Positions 16,243-26,505 of a DNA stretch of 64,000 nucleotides are shown in pieces. Positions within the stretch are counted from its first letter, which is position 1. Each line of letters opens with the position of its first letter. A program made the position numbers and the translations under genes. Source of the stretch: Acetobacter sacchari (GTDB taxonomy: Bacteria > Pseudomonadota > Alphaproteobacteria > Acetobacterales > Acetobacteraceae); the NCBI RefSeq assembly GCF_017377715.1, contig NZ_JAFVMF010000015.1, positions 1 through 64,000 of the forward strand. Direction: 5' to 3'. Below the pieces are notes generated by a model that was given only the letters and a program-made list of their open reading frames with translations, had not been told where the DNA came from and searched no databases.

Positions 16243-17790
16243 GTGTCATCTTCTGTTTTACGCCGCGACCTGTTCCGTGCAGGCGGCGGCGCGGTTATCG
16301 CCTCCCTCGCCGCCGAACTGTTCGGCGTTTCGAGCGCCGCCGCCGCTCCCGCAGGCGCGACCCCCTTCGACAGCAACAGCACGGTCGTCGGACTTGCCCG
16401 CAAAATCGCGGGAAGCGCCTATCAGGCGCCCAGCCAGAGCTTGCCGAAAGCGATCGATTCCCTGAATTTCGATCAGTTCCGGTCGATCGATTACAAAGCC
16501 GATCAGGCGCTCTGGCACGGACAGAATCTGGCCTTCGACGTGGAATTCTTCCCGCGCGGCTTCCTCTACCGCCCGCGTATCGAGATTTTCGAGGTCGTCG
16601 ATGGCAAAGCCGCGCCGGTCCCGTACAACCCCGATCTGTTCTCCTACGGCGACCCTTCGCTGCGCGTGACGGACGACATCGGGTTCGCGGGCCTGCGCCT
16701 GCGTACGGCCATCAACACGCCCGGCGTGATGGAAGAGTTCTGCGTGTTCCTTGGCGCGTCCTATTTCCGTGCGGTCGCCAAGGGACAGAACTATGGTCTG
16801 TCCGCGCGCGGATTCGCCGACGGCACGGGCGATCCGAAGGGCGAGGAGTTCGCCCTGTTCCGCGCATTCTGGCTGGAGAAGCCGCAACCCGGCGTCGATT
16901 CTGTCGTCGTGCACGCGCTGCTGGACAGCCCGTCCGTCGCGGGGGCCTTCCGCTTCACAATCCGCCCCGGCGACACGACGGTGTTCGACGTGCAATCGAC
17001 CATCTTCCCACGCACCGAGATCGCGGAATCCGGTATCGCGCCACTGACCGGCATGTTTTATTTCGACGCCAACGACCGCAATCACGTCGACGACTGGCGC
17101 CCTGCCGCCCATGACAGCGAGGCGCTGCAGATCTGGACCGGTTCTGACCAGCAGCTTTTCCGCCCCCTGCGCAACCCGCTGGATTTGCAGTTCTCCGCCT
17201 TCGCAGACTCCTCTCCGCGCGGGTTCGGCCTGATGCAGCGCCGCCGTTCATTCCACGATTTCGAGGATCTTGCGCTCAATTACGAAAAGCGCCCGTCGCT
17301 ATGGATCGAGCCGATCGGCGACTGGGGGGCTGGCGCGGTCGATCTCGTCGAAATCCCGACGCCCAACGAAGTCAACGATAACATCGTCTCCTTCTGGCGT
17401 CCGAAGGACTCCCTGAAGGCCGGACATGAATACGGCTACACCTACCGCATGTACTGGGGTTGGGACGCGCCGGGGACGACGCAACTGGCACGGATCGGCG
17501 CCACACGCGTCGGCGCTGTCACCGACGACAAGCACGCTCGCTTCTTCGCCATCGACTTCACGGGCGGCGCAGTTGCGAACGCCCCGCCGGATGCGAAATT
17601 CCATCTCATCCCGCAAACCTCGGCGGGCGCGATCCGTAACGTGGTGGTGGAGCCTAACCCCAACATCAAGGGCTGGCGCACCACGTTCGAATTCGCGCCG
17701 GGCGACGCCAAGTTGGTGGAACTGACCGCCGTTCTGGCCAACGAGCAAGGCCCTGTCTCTGAACGATGGATGTACCGTTGGACACCCTGA
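16243..17790 (+). CDS. opgG: Periplasmic glucan biosynthesis protein OpgG/OpgD (MdoG family)
   Basis: 515 residues from a GTG at 16243. The N-terminus has a Tat-type signal (RRDLFRAGGGAVIASLA, cleavage near SSAAAAPAG), as in OpgD rather than the Sec signal of E. coli OpgG. The MdoG domain fills the rest: FDQFRSIDYKADQALWHG near 70-87, YFRAVAKGQNYGLSARGFA near 170-188, GDWGAGAVDLVEIPT near 360-374 and FWRPKDSLKAGHEYGYTYRM near 384-403. These proteins shape or branch osmoregulated periplasmic glucans. The stop overlaps the start of opgH by 25 bp, so the two genes form a unit. Confidence 0.93.
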   Translation: MSSSVLRRDLFRAGGGAVIASLAAELFGVSSAAAAPAGATPFDSNSTVVGLARKIAGSAYQAPSQSLPKAIDSLNFDQFRSIDYKADQALWHGQNLAFDVEFFPRGFLYRPRIEIFEVVDGKAAPVPYNPDLFSYGDPSLRVTDDIGFAGLRLRTAINTPGVMEEFCVFLGASYFRAVAKGQNYGLSARGFADGTGDPKGEEFALFRAFWLEKPQPGVDSVVVHALLDSPSVAGAFRFTIRPGDTTVFDVQSTIFPRTEIAESGIAPLTGMFYFDANDRNHVDDWRPAAHDSEALQIWTGSDQQLFRPLRNPLDLQFSAFADSSPRGFGLMQRRRSFHDFEDLALNYEKRPSLWIEPIGDWGAGAVDLVEIPTPNEVNDNIVSFWRPKDSLKAGHEYGYTYRMYWGWDAPGTTQLARIGATRVGAVTDDKHARFFAIDFTGGAVANAPPDAKFHLIPQTSAGAIRNVVVEPNPNIKGWRTTFEFAPGDAKLVELTAVLANEQGPVSERWMYRWTP

Positions 17791-19940
17791 ACGCCACAGA
17801 CCACGCCGGACCGACCGACGCCGCAACAACGTTTCGCGCCCTTCCGCCCGAAGCGCCGCTGCGGATGCCCGTCCAGAATCTACATTCTGCGCCCGACCGG
17901 CATGGTCGCCCGACATTCTCACGCACCGAACCGGGCATGATCCGGCTCCGTCGCACGCTCGTGATCGGCTCAGCGCTCGCGCTGACCGCTTACGGCGCGT
18001 GGCAGATGCATCTCGTGCTGGACGCGAACGGCGTGTCGATCCTCGGCGTCGTCATGCTGATCCTGTTCATCACGCTGTTTTTGTGGATCGCGCTGGCGCT
18101 CACTTCGGCTGTCGCCGGTTTCGTATCTTTGCTGACGCATGGCGGGCTGGGGCTCGGCATCGACGCTACCGGCTCTCTGCCAACGTTACGCACTCGCGTG
18201 GCGCTGCTGATGCCGACGTATAACGAGAGCCCGCACCGCGTTATGGCTGGACTGCGCGCCATTCACGCCAGCCTGCGAGAGACCGGGCGCGCGGACGATT
18301 TCGATATTTTCATCCTTTCCGACACCACAAACCCTGACGTGTGGATCGAAGAGGAAGCCGCTTTCCTCGCGCTGCGCGAAGAAACAGGCGATTCATCGCG
18401 TATCTTCTACCGTCGACGCCCAAAGAACACAGAACGCAAGGCGGGCAATGTCGGAGAATGGGTGCACCGCTTCGGCGCGGCCTATCCTCTGATGGTCACG
18501 CTGGACGCCGACTCGGTGATGGACGGCGGAACCCTGGTGCGTATTGCCGCAGCCATGGAGCGGAACCCAGAGGTAGGACTGATCCAGACCCTGCCAATCA
18601 TTGCGGGCGGCACCACCCTGTTCGCACGCATGCAGCAGTTCGCCGGGCGCGTGTACGGCCCGCTGATCGCGCATGGGATCGCATGGTGGCACGGAGCCGC
18701 CAGCAATTACTGGGGCCATAACGCAATCATCCGCACAGCAGCCTTTGCAGAGCAGGCAGGACTGCCGCATCTGCCGGGCCGCAAACCGTTTGGCGGGCAC
18801 ATCCTCAGCCACGATTTCGTCGAGGCCGCGCTGATGCGACGCGGCGGATGGGCGATCCACATGGTCCCGGCGCTTCTGGGCTCTTACGAGGAAAGCCCGC
18901 CCTCCCTGACCGACGTCGCCATCCGCGACCGCCGCTGGTGTCAGGGGAACCTGCAACATTACAAGGTGCTGCCGACGCAGGGGCTGCACTGGCTGAGTCG
19001 CCTGCACATGGCGATGGGCATCGGCTCCTATATCACCTCCCCGCTGTGGCTGATCTTCCTGCTGGTTGGCATCCTGATCTCGTTGCAGGCCCGCTTCGAC
19101 AAGCCTGAGTATTTCGGCGACACTAAGACTCTCTATCCCCACTGGCCTCAAGTCGACCCGGTACAGGCAAAATTCGTGTTCATCGGCACGATGGGCGTGT
19201 TGCTGGCGCCCAAGCTGCTTGCTTTCGCAGCGCTTCTGTTTGACCGCCGGACGATGTCGGGATGCGGCGGCGCGATCCGCGTAGCGGCGTCGATCGTCGT
19301 AGAGACGCTCATTGGCGGCCTGATCGCGCCGATCGCCATGTTGATCCAGACGTCCGGCGTGATCTCCATCCTGAGCGGTCAGGACTCCGGCTGGAACGCG
19401 CAGCGTCGCGACGATGGCGGCGTTCCGTTCGGCGAGATCGTGCGTGGTTACTGGCGCTTCACCGCCTTCGGGCTGATCCTTGGCACATGTGCGTGGATCG
19501 TCTCGCCAGCCCTGTTCCTCTGGATGTCGCCGGTGCTGCTGGGGCTGGTTTTGGCGATTCCCCTCGCCGCCTGGACCGCCAGCCGCAACGCCGGACTGGC
19601 GATGAAGCGCGCCGGCCTGCTGCTGGTGCCCGAAGAAACATCGCCCCCCGATGTTCTGAAGAAAGCCGCCGCCGCGATGACCGCGCCGGAACCCGACGGT
19701 CCACGCGAAGCGATTGCCGCGCTACGGGCGGACCCGGTCCTGTTGGCGGCGCATAGAGCGATGCTGCCGCCGCCCCGTCGTCCAGGCGACGCCATTGATG
19801 CGGAGCGGCTTGTCGGCGTGCTTAAACTGACGGAAGCGGGCACGGTTGCGGACGCCCAACGCGCACTCACGCCTCGTGAAAAAGCGGCCGCGCTATGCGA
19901 CGCCACAGGCGTGGAACGCGCGGTGTCATTGCCGGATTAG
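17766..19940 (+). CDS. opgH: Glucan biosynthesis glucosyltransferase OpgH (MdoH)
   Basis: 724 residues, inner-membrane GT2-family enzyme that polymerises glucose from UDP-glucose and exports the chain to the periplasm. Two membrane segments near 60-115 precede the catalytic domain, which shows LLMPTYNESPHRVMAGLRAI near 148-167, the DAD metal motif in VTLDADSVMDGG near 246 and the QxxRW-type box IRDRRWCQGNLQH near 388-400. Further membrane segments follow between about 415 and 620. It overlaps the upstream opgG by 25 bp. A hairpin directly after the stop probably ends the operon. Confidence 0.95.
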   Translation: MDVPLDTLNATDHAGPTDAATTFRALPPEAPLRMPVQNLHSAPDRHGRPTFSRTEPGMIRLRRTLVIGSALALTAYGAWQMHLVLDANGVSILGVVMLILFITLFLWIALALTSAVAGFVSLLTHGGLGLGIDATGSLPTLRTRVALLMPTYNESPHRVMAGLRAIHASLRETGRADDFDIFILSDTTNPDVWIEEEAAFLALREETGDSSRIFYRRRPKNTERKAGNVGEWVHRFGAAYPLMVTLDADSVMDGGTLVRIAAAMERNPEVGLIQTLPIIAGGTTLFARMQQFAGRVYGPLIAHGIAWWHGAASNYWGHNAIIRTAAFAEQAGLPHLPGRKPFGGHILSHDFVEAALMRRGGWAIHMVPALLGSYEESPPSLTDVAIRDRRWCQGNLQHYKVLPTQGLHWLSRLHMAMGIGSYITSPLWLIFLLVGILISLQARFDKPEYFGDTKTLYPHWPQVDPVQAKFVFIGTMGVLLAPKLLAFAALLFDRRTMSGCGGAIRVAASIVVETLIGGLIAPIAMLIQTSGVISILSGQDSGWNAQRRDDGGVPFGEIVRGYWRFTAFGLILGTCAWIVSPALFLWMSPVLLGLVLAIPLAAWTASRNAGLAMKRAGLLLVPEETSPPDVLKKAAAAMTAPEPDGPREAIAALRADPVLLAAHRAMLPPPRRPGDAIDAERLVGVLKLTEAGTVADAQRALTPREKAAALCDATGVERAVSLPD

Positions 19941-19943
19941 GGC

Positions 19944-19979
19944 GTCATCCGATCAGCCAGAAACGGCTGGTCGGGTGAC
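19944..19979 (+). terminator. Hairpin directly after opgH
   Basis: A 15-bp stem with two G-T wobbles (gtcatccgatcagcc pairing with ggctggtcgggtgac) and a six-base loop, starting three bases after the opgH stop. There is no T-run behind it, so it could stabilise the 3' end of the transcript rather than terminate by itself. Confidence 0.55.
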
Positions 19980-20304
19980 ACGAAACGCTGAGCCAGAATA
20001 TCGCCGCCAGAGCATCATCCGAACGGACGAACTCATCGGGTCGAATGAATAGGCTCTAATATAACAACGTTCTAAATCCATATCGGCAAACCATTTTGAA
20101 CAGATATGGATTTAGTGGCGATTCAACGAAAACGTTTCACCCGTTGATTTTGCCAGACGTCTCACCTGTTCAAACGGCGACGTCCATCAAGGGATTCAGT
20201 CCCGGGCCTTTGCCGCGAAGCCGTGCGAGCAAACACAGTTCGTTCGAGCTCATTTTCAAAGTAACCCTGCCCGACGACGCGCGGCCCGACAGCCGCGCGG
20301 AAAA
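19980..20304. other. Intergenic region after opgGH
   Basis: About 325 bp between the opgH hairpin and the convergent small periplasmic gene. Its main structure is the 13-bp perfect inverted repeat at 20072-20115 (listed separately). I see no gene, RNA or promoter here that I can support. Confidence 0.4.
20072..20115. repeat. AT-rich 13-bp perfect inverted repeat
   Basis: ctaaatccatatc (20072-20084) and gatatggatttag (20103-20115) are perfect reverse complements separated by 18 bases. It lies between opgH and the leftward small gene and has no T-run on either side. Size and symmetry are compatible with an operator or the core of a small mobile repeat; nothing else in the window matches it. 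Confidence 0.6.
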
Positions 20305-20685
20305 TCAGTTCGGGACACTGCCCAGCATCTCGCAGGCATGCGCCAACTTGTTCGACGGGTTGTGCTTGCCGCACATGCGGCGGGCGTCCGGTCCGCACAT
20401 TTCGATAGCGTTCTCAAAATCGGACTCGAGCACGTCCTGGGCTACCGCCAGATCCTGATCGTGACTCCGCTCTTGTTCCGCCGACAGCTTGTCCTGCGTC
20501 TCATGCAGTTCCTTGAGCGCATCAAGACAGGCTTGGCTTGCTTCCTCGGGATCGCTCTGCAGCACTGCGACCTCCTTCTGCAACTGGGCGTTTGGGACGC
20601 TGCCAGCGCCCGGCGGCTCAGCAAATGCGGCGTGTGTCGAAAGAGCGGCGGCTGTCAGGCCCAGCCAGATTCGGCGGAATGTCAC
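20305..20685 (-). CDS. Small periplasmic protein of unknown function, cysteine-containing
   Basis: 126 residues from the GTG at 20685, which has GAGAGG about nine bases upstream; a longer reading to 20730 lacks this. A signal peptide covers about 1-23 (WLGLTAAALSTHAAFAEPP). The mature part is helical and charged, with a heptad-like region (about 65-100, LKELHETQDKLSAEQER) and four cysteines (ACLD, MCGPDARRMCGKH, ACEML), a spacing that suggests disulfides. I do not recognise a family. It faces opgH and is divergent from gmd. Confidence 0.65.
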   Translation of the reverse strand: MTFRRIWLGLTAAALSTHAAFAEPPGAGSVPNAQLQKEVAVLQSDPEEASQACLDALKELHETQDKLSAEQERSHDQDLAVAQDVLESDFENAIEMCGPDARRMCGKHNPSNKLAHACEMLGSVPN

Positions 20686-20794
20686 GAAGAAAACCTCTCG
20701 CGGGTCGAATATGCGGTCGCCCGCTGACATGGCGCGATCCTAGCCGCGCTCCCGCGAAAGGGTAAAGTCGCACTGTAAACATATCAGAACGTAA

Positions 20795-21913
<1,119 letters not shown>

Positions 21914-21927
21914 CGCGGGAGGCCGCG

Positions 21928-22842
21928 ATGCGGGTTCTGATCACCGGAGCGCGCGGCTTCGTCGGAAAGCATCTCCAGTCCATGCTCGCGAAAGAGCGCC
22001 CGGACTGCACGGTGCTGACCCCTTCTTTCGACGTGACGGACAGGCAGGCCGTATTCGACGCAGTCGAGGCGGTTCAGCCACAGATATGCTTCCACCTGGC
22101 CGCCGTCTCCAGCATCGGGCAGGCCCGCAGCGAGCCGGATCTGGCATGGCGGGTCAATCTGGGCGGCGTTCTCAACGTCGCGGATGCGCTGAAGAGCGCC
22201 GCGCCAGAGGCCCTGCTGGTCTTCACCTCGACCTCCGAGGCCTATGGCGACAGTTTTCGGGGCGGCGCGCCGCTCGACGAAACAGCCGCCCTCGCACCCG
22301 GAAACACGTATTCGGCCACGAAATCGGCCGCCGATCTCGCTCTTGGCGCGCTCGCCAACGACGGCCTGCGCGTCGTGCGGATGCGCCCGTTCAATCACAC
22401 GGGCGCCGGTCAGACCGACAGCTTTGTCGTGCCCGCTTTCGCGCGCCAGATCGCTCGCATCGAAGCAGGCCGGCAGGAGCCGCTGATCTCGGTCGGCAAC
22501 CTGTCCGCCGAACGGGATTTCCTCGACGTTCGCGACATATGTGCGGCCTATGCTTCCTGCCTCACGCACGGCGCGACGTTGCCAAAAGGCGCGATCCTGA
22601 ACCTCTGCTCTGGCCAGACGCGTTCGATCCGCAGCATTCTCGACGACCTGCTCCGCCTCTCTGGCGTCGCGGCGAAGGTCGAGATCGCCGCCGACAAGCT
22701 CCGTCCGGTCGATCTGCCTCGCGCAGCAGGGTCATCCGCCCGCGCCGCCGAGTTGCTGGGATGGCGCCCCCGGATCGCGTGGGACGACACCCTGCGCTCC
22801 GTGCTCGACGATTGGCGGCGACGCGTCCGGGACGACGCATGA
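21928..22842 (+). CDS. rmd: GDP-6-deoxy-4-keto-mannose reductase (GDP-D-rhamnose forming)
   Basis: 304 residues, NAD(P)-dependent extended SDR. GARGFVGKHL at residues 7-16 is the dinucleotide loop, TSTSEAYGDSF near 99-109 and YSATKSAADLALG near 127-139 hold the catalytic residues. Directly behind gmd, it most likely reduces the keto sugar to GDP-D-rhamnose. A GDP-6-deoxy-talose route or fucose synthase (GMER) is possible, but the latter proteins have a recognisably different C-terminus. Its stop overlaps the ATG of the glycosyltransferase (ATGA). Confidence 0.85.
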   Translation: MRVLITGARGFVGKHLQSMLAKERPDCTVLTPSFDVTDRQAVFDAVEAVQPQICFHLAAVSSIGQARSEPDLAWRVNLGGVLNVADALKSAAPEALLVFTSTSEAYGDSFRGGAPLDETAALAPGNTYSATKSAADLALGALANDGLRVVRMRPFNHTGAGQTDSFVVPAFARQIARIEAGRQEPLISVGNLSAERDFLDVRDICAAYASCLTHGATLPKGAILNLCSGQTRSIRSILDDLLRLSGVAAKVEIAADKLRPVDLPRAAGSSARAAELLGWRPRIAWDDTLRSVLDDWRRRVRDDA

Positions 22843-24278
22843 CCGTGCAGGGGCAACCGCAAGGCGATCCGACGTCAGCGGCAATTTCCAGCGTGGCTTC
22901 GCGACCGACCTTCTGGATCGACGTCGAGGACTTCTTCGAATATGCGCGCGCTAACGGACGTCCCAGCGGCATCCAGCGCGTCGCATTCGAAATCTGCTTG
23001 GCCCTGCAAAGCGATCCTGCGCTTGCTGGACGGGTGCGCTTTGTGCGCCACACCGTCTCGGGCGGCGATCTCATCCCGGTGCAATGGGAAGAGATTTACA
23101 CGCTCTACCGCCGCATGACCGCCGAGACGGGCCCCGCCGGCGTTCTTGAAAGAGGCGGAGCGGGTGAAGCGGCGCCGTCGCGTCTTCGCCGTCTCGCGCT
23201 GAAACTCCCGACGCAATTGCGCGTGCCGCTGGGACAGACGATCAGCCATTCGGTAGCCGCTGCGAAAAGTGGCGGCGCCCTGCTTCGTGCGGCAAAAGGC
23301 GCCGCCGTGCGCGCCCTCGACGAACGGCGGGGCGTTAAAGGCGACAGTGACGCGTCCCCCGCAGTGTTCTCGCCCGCACAGGGCGACGTCCTGCTCGTCC
23401 TCGGCGCTGCATGGTCGCACGCTGATTATGCATCCCTGCTCCGGCGATGCCGCGACCAGCACGGAATGCGTATCGGGTTGCTGATCTACGACCTGATCCC
23501 TCTTCTCTGGCCCGAATGGTGTCGCCCGGGACTCAGCCGCGTCTTCCGCCGTTGGCATGACGCTGTGCTGCCTGAATGCGACGCAGTTTTCGCGATATCA
23601 AACGCGACACACGATGACATCATATCCTACGCCGCCAGCGCATCGCTGAATCTGCGCGCGCCTGTCACCGTCATTCCGATGGGCAGCGGTTTCACCGGCG
23701 CATCAGCAGAAGACCACGAAGCCGCCGCAATGGCCGAAGGGCTGGGACGGTATGTCCTTTGCGTCGGCACGATCGAAGCGCGCAAGAACCATGCGCTTCT
23801 GTTCCGCGTCTGGCGGAAATTGCTGAAGAGCCACGCGCCTGAGACCTTACCAAAACTGGTCTTCGCCGGGTCTCCCGGCTGGCTGGTGGACGATCTCATG
23901 CAGCAGATCCGAAACAGCGATTACCTGAATGGGCATCTGGTCATTGTGCGTGGGCCGTCGGACTCGCAGATCGACGCGCTGTACAAAAGGTCGCTGTTCA
24001 CGGTGTTTCCATCTTTTTACGAAGGTTGGGGCTTGCCGGTGACGGAGAGTCTCGCCCACGGGCGCCCCTGCCTGATCTCGAACCGGGCGTCGCTGCCAGA
24101 AGCCGGAGGCGGGCTGGTCGACAGTTTCGATCCGGATAACGTGTCCGAAGCATTTCAGGTCATTGAGCGAATGATTTTCGAGCCGCCTACGCTCGCACAG
24201 GCGGAAGCCGTAGTGACGGGGTTCAAGCCTGTTTTGTGGAATGACGCGGCGCAGCGGATAGTGACGACTTTCGCGTAA
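22839..24278 (+). CDS. Family 4 glycosyltransferase
   Basis: 479 residues from the ATG at 22839, overlapping the rmd stop by four bases; the same frame is open far upstream inside rmd but that part is not protein-like. The C-terminal half shows the GT4 pattern: LCVGTIEARKNHALLFRVW near 305-323, the donor-site motif FPSFYEGWGLPVTESLAHG near 389-407 with the two glutamates, and GRPCLISNRASLPEAGG. The N-terminal acceptor domain begins FWIDVEDFFEYARANGRPSG, common in rhamnosyl/mannosyl transferases of exopolysaccharide and O-chain loci. It likely transfers D-rhamnose or mannose made available by gmd-rmd. Confidence 0.88.
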   Translation: MTVQGQPQGDPTSAAISSVASRPTFWIDVEDFFEYARANGRPSGIQRVAFEICLALQSDPALAGRVRFVRHTVSGGDLIPVQWEEIYTLYRRMTAETGPAGVLERGGAGEAAPSRLRRLALKLPTQLRVPLGQTISHSVAAAKSGGALLRAAKGAAVRALDERRGVKGDSDASPAVFSPAQGDVLLVLGAAWSHADYASLLRRCRDQHGMRIGLLIYDLIPLLWPEWCRPGLSRVFRRWHDAVLPECDAVFAISNATHDDIISYAASASLNLRAPVTVIPMGSGFTGASAEDHEAAAMAEGLGRYVLCVGTIEARKNHALLFRVWRKLLKSHAPETLPKLVFAGSPGWLVDDLMQQIRNSDYLNGHLVIVRGPSDSQIDALYKRSLFTVFPSFYEGWGLPVTESLAHGRPCLISNRASLPEAGGGLVDSFDPDNVSEAFQVIERMIFEPPTLAQAEAVVTGFKPVLWNDAAQRIVTTFA

Positions 24279-25475
24279 CAGCTCACCATATCGTTCTGTC
24301 TGTTTGTTTTTATTAAAAATACGTGGAAAATTTGACGGTTGGGACCTAAACGTCGCCGTCAAACATTTCCAAAGTCACCCTCATACAACAAACGCCGTAC
24401 AATTTGCGCAATACGTCCGTCTCGAGAGCGAAGTCAGGAAAACGATCCGATACAAACGCCAAGCCCAAGGCTTATGATGCCGACCTGCTTTCAGGAGGCG
24501 CCATCACCATCTCAGTTGGAGCCCTGTGCAAAGCTGGAGGCTCGCCACCATCCAGCACATCAAAGGCCATTCGATGGAAAATTCTACATGCTCCGAGGAA
24601 AAATCCAGAATTAGAATTTTAGAAAATGCCACTTCGTCTATCCAGATTCATAATACAGCATCCCAAAACCAAATCAGGTGACTTACAGACATATTCGAGT
24701 TTTTTATGAAAAAAACATCACCTCAATTTTCTTATGATCTTTATTTTTCCTTCCGGTTTTTACCAATGGCATTTCAAGATTAATGACGACAGCGGCAACA
24801 GACCACTCGCCGTCCTTTTGCAGAAAGCATCTCAGAAAAATACATCACGAAAAATCCTCGCAAAATCACCATTTTATGAAATATATTATGACTCTCTGAC
24901 TTGCGATGCTGATTACCTTATCATGCTCAGGATATACATTACGAGCGCTCTTCATCCGTACACGCGTAAACCGTAGAACGTTCCGACGACACGGCATTCG
25001 TCCAGCCTCATATCGGCAATAAAAAAGCTTTGAAGTATTCGCGCTGTATGAGACTGACGCACGTCGAAGGATTGAGGAAAATACACCACGCAAGGCGGAC
25101 CACTTCAAGAACCAGATCCAAAACAGCCAGGAGAGGAATAATCATCGGCTCCCTGTCGCCATCTGAGCTTACCCTGAGAGCGCCTTTCAAAATAGTACAA
25201 GGAGTTTGAAAGGCGCTCTAAGCGCACCCAGCTCCTGGCTTCCGATAGATTTCAGATGTTATGAAGAAAACTTCGCGCCCACGTTTTTTGAGTCATCTTC
25301 TTAAGCCATCCCCAAGTCCGGTCACATCGCTGTCGGGCCGTTACGAGCCGCAGATACTGTCCTTCCAGAGAGACGTCGCCAAAAAAATCGCCCTTCTAAG
25401 TCACGCCCCCTACTCGGCGCTGCGGCCCGGCGGGTCGGATTTCACTTCTGCGACGCCAATACGCTATGATACGCT
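24279..25475. other. AT-rich gene-free stretch of about 1.2 kb
   Basis: Between the glycosyltransferase stop and the MetF-like start I find only short overlapping open frames on both strands, without ribosome sites or recognisable protein sequence. The base composition is clearly more AT-rich than the flanks. It contains a small hairpin (tttgacgg/ccgtcaaa, 24331-24363), a strong 15-bp inverted repeat at 25177-25219 and a tandem 10-bp repeat at 25459-25478. It may be a decayed gene, the scar of a mobile element, or hold an unannotated RNA. Confidence 0.45.
25177..25219. repeat. 15-bp perfect inverted repeat
   Basis: agagcgcctttcaaa (25177-25191) and tttgaaaggcgctct (25205-25219) are perfect reverse complements with a 13-base spacer. 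It lies about 255 bp before the MetF-like gene in an otherwise featureless AT-rich stretch. No T-run follows on either strand, so a classical terminator is unlikely. Confidence 0.65.
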
Positions 25476-25478
25476 ATG
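25459..25478 (+). repeat. Tandem 10-bp repeat at the start of the MetF-like gene
   Basis: atacgctatg occurs twice without a gap. The second copy ends with the ATG used as the start (25476-25478); the first copy ends with an ATG in a different frame (25466-25468). Confidence 0.6.
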
Positions 25479-26261
25479 CCTGACGTAAGCCCCATCGCCT
25501 CCGCCCTCACCAATCAACGCCGCGTCTCCGTAGAGCTCATCCCTCGGGATGAAGCCAGCCTGCGCAACGACGCTGAAGAGGCTCTGGCCCTCGCGCCGCA
25601 AGCCGACACGATCAACATCCCGGACCTGATGCGTTTTGATCTTCGCAGCTGGAAGGCGGTCAGCCTCGTGCGCGACCGGGTCAGCGCCGCAATCCCGCAT
25701 ATACGGGCTATCGACGTCGATCCCAACAAACCGCTTCCTGGAACCGACGACCCCGCGATCCGGGAAGTGCTGGTCATTCGAGGCGACCCGCCAGCGGACC
25801 TCAACCGGCGCACGTTCCCGAACTCCAGCGAAAGCATTATCAGACGCTATCAGCGCGAAGCCCCTGAGATCGCCGTCTATGCTGCTTTCGATCCATATCG
25901 CCAGGCGCCATATCAGGAACTCGACGCCATTCAACGCAAGCGCGACGCCGGAGCCCGCGGGTTTTTCACGCAACCCATATTCGACATGCGTATGCTTGAT
26001 CTTTGCAGAGAGTGGCTTTCGGGCGAGACCGTATTCTGGGGCCTGTCTCCCGTTATCGGCCCCCGGTCCCGTTCTTACTGGGAAACCACGAACCGTGTAA
26101 TCTTCCCGCGAAACTTCGAGCCAACGCTCGACGCGAACATCGCATTTGCCGACGCGGCCATTCGCGCCGTCCGAAGCGACGGCGGATCGGTCTATCTGAT
26201 GCCTTTACGCGTGAAACTGGCGAATTATCTTACGCCGTTGGCAGCGGCTCTCTCATCCTGA
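25476..26261 (+). CDS. Methylenetetrahydrofolate reductase-like (MetF family) protein
   Basis: 261 residues. TIM-barrel-type sequence with similarity to MetF: VSVELIPRDEASLRNDAEEAL near 11-31, then DTINIPDL, EVLVIRGDPPADL near 107-119 (the MetF strand with GDPP), IAVYAAFDPYRQ near 140-150, KRDAGARGFFTQPIFD near 164-179 (the lysine/GA/TQ/FD pattern of MetF) and FWGLSPVIGPRS near 200-212. It is shorter than E. coli MetF (about 296 residues). It may reduce methylene-THF for methionine synthesis, or be one of the shortened paralogues that work elsewhere in one-carbon metabolism. Stands alone between an AT-rich gap and the convergent flagellar operon. Confidence 0.7.
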   Translation: MPDVSPIASALTNQRRVSVELIPRDEASLRNDAEEALALAPQADTINIPDLMRFDLRSWKAVSLVRDRVSAAIPHIRAIDVDPNKPLPGTDDPAIREVLVIRGDPPADLNRRTFPNSSESIIRRYQREAPEIAVYAAFDPYRQAPYQELDAIQRKRDAGARGFFTQPIFDMRMLDLCREWLSGETVFWGLSPVIGPRSRSYWETTNRVIFPRNFEPTLDANIAFADAAIRAVRSDGGSVYLMPLRVKLANYLTPLAAALSS

Positions 26262-26505
26262 ACTGATTTGTCTGAGCGTCGGCGCGCCGCCATCTCGCTG
26301 ACGGCATTCAGAGAGATGGGATGGGACGGGACGCTTCACCCAACCCCGCTAAACCTGCAGGCCTGTTCACTCACTCAGAAGGATGCGCACGCAGCCGGCG
26401 GGACCAGACGCCGCCTGAAACTCCTTCTGCAGAAAACCATCTTTCCGATCGTATCTACGGACGCCACGGCTACGCGCATTGTCGGGGATCGGCTTCCACT
26501 CCGCT

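Noticed and set aside
16258-17112. 284-codon leftward frame opposite opgG
   Set aside because: Antisense shadow of a gene with complete MdoG motifs.
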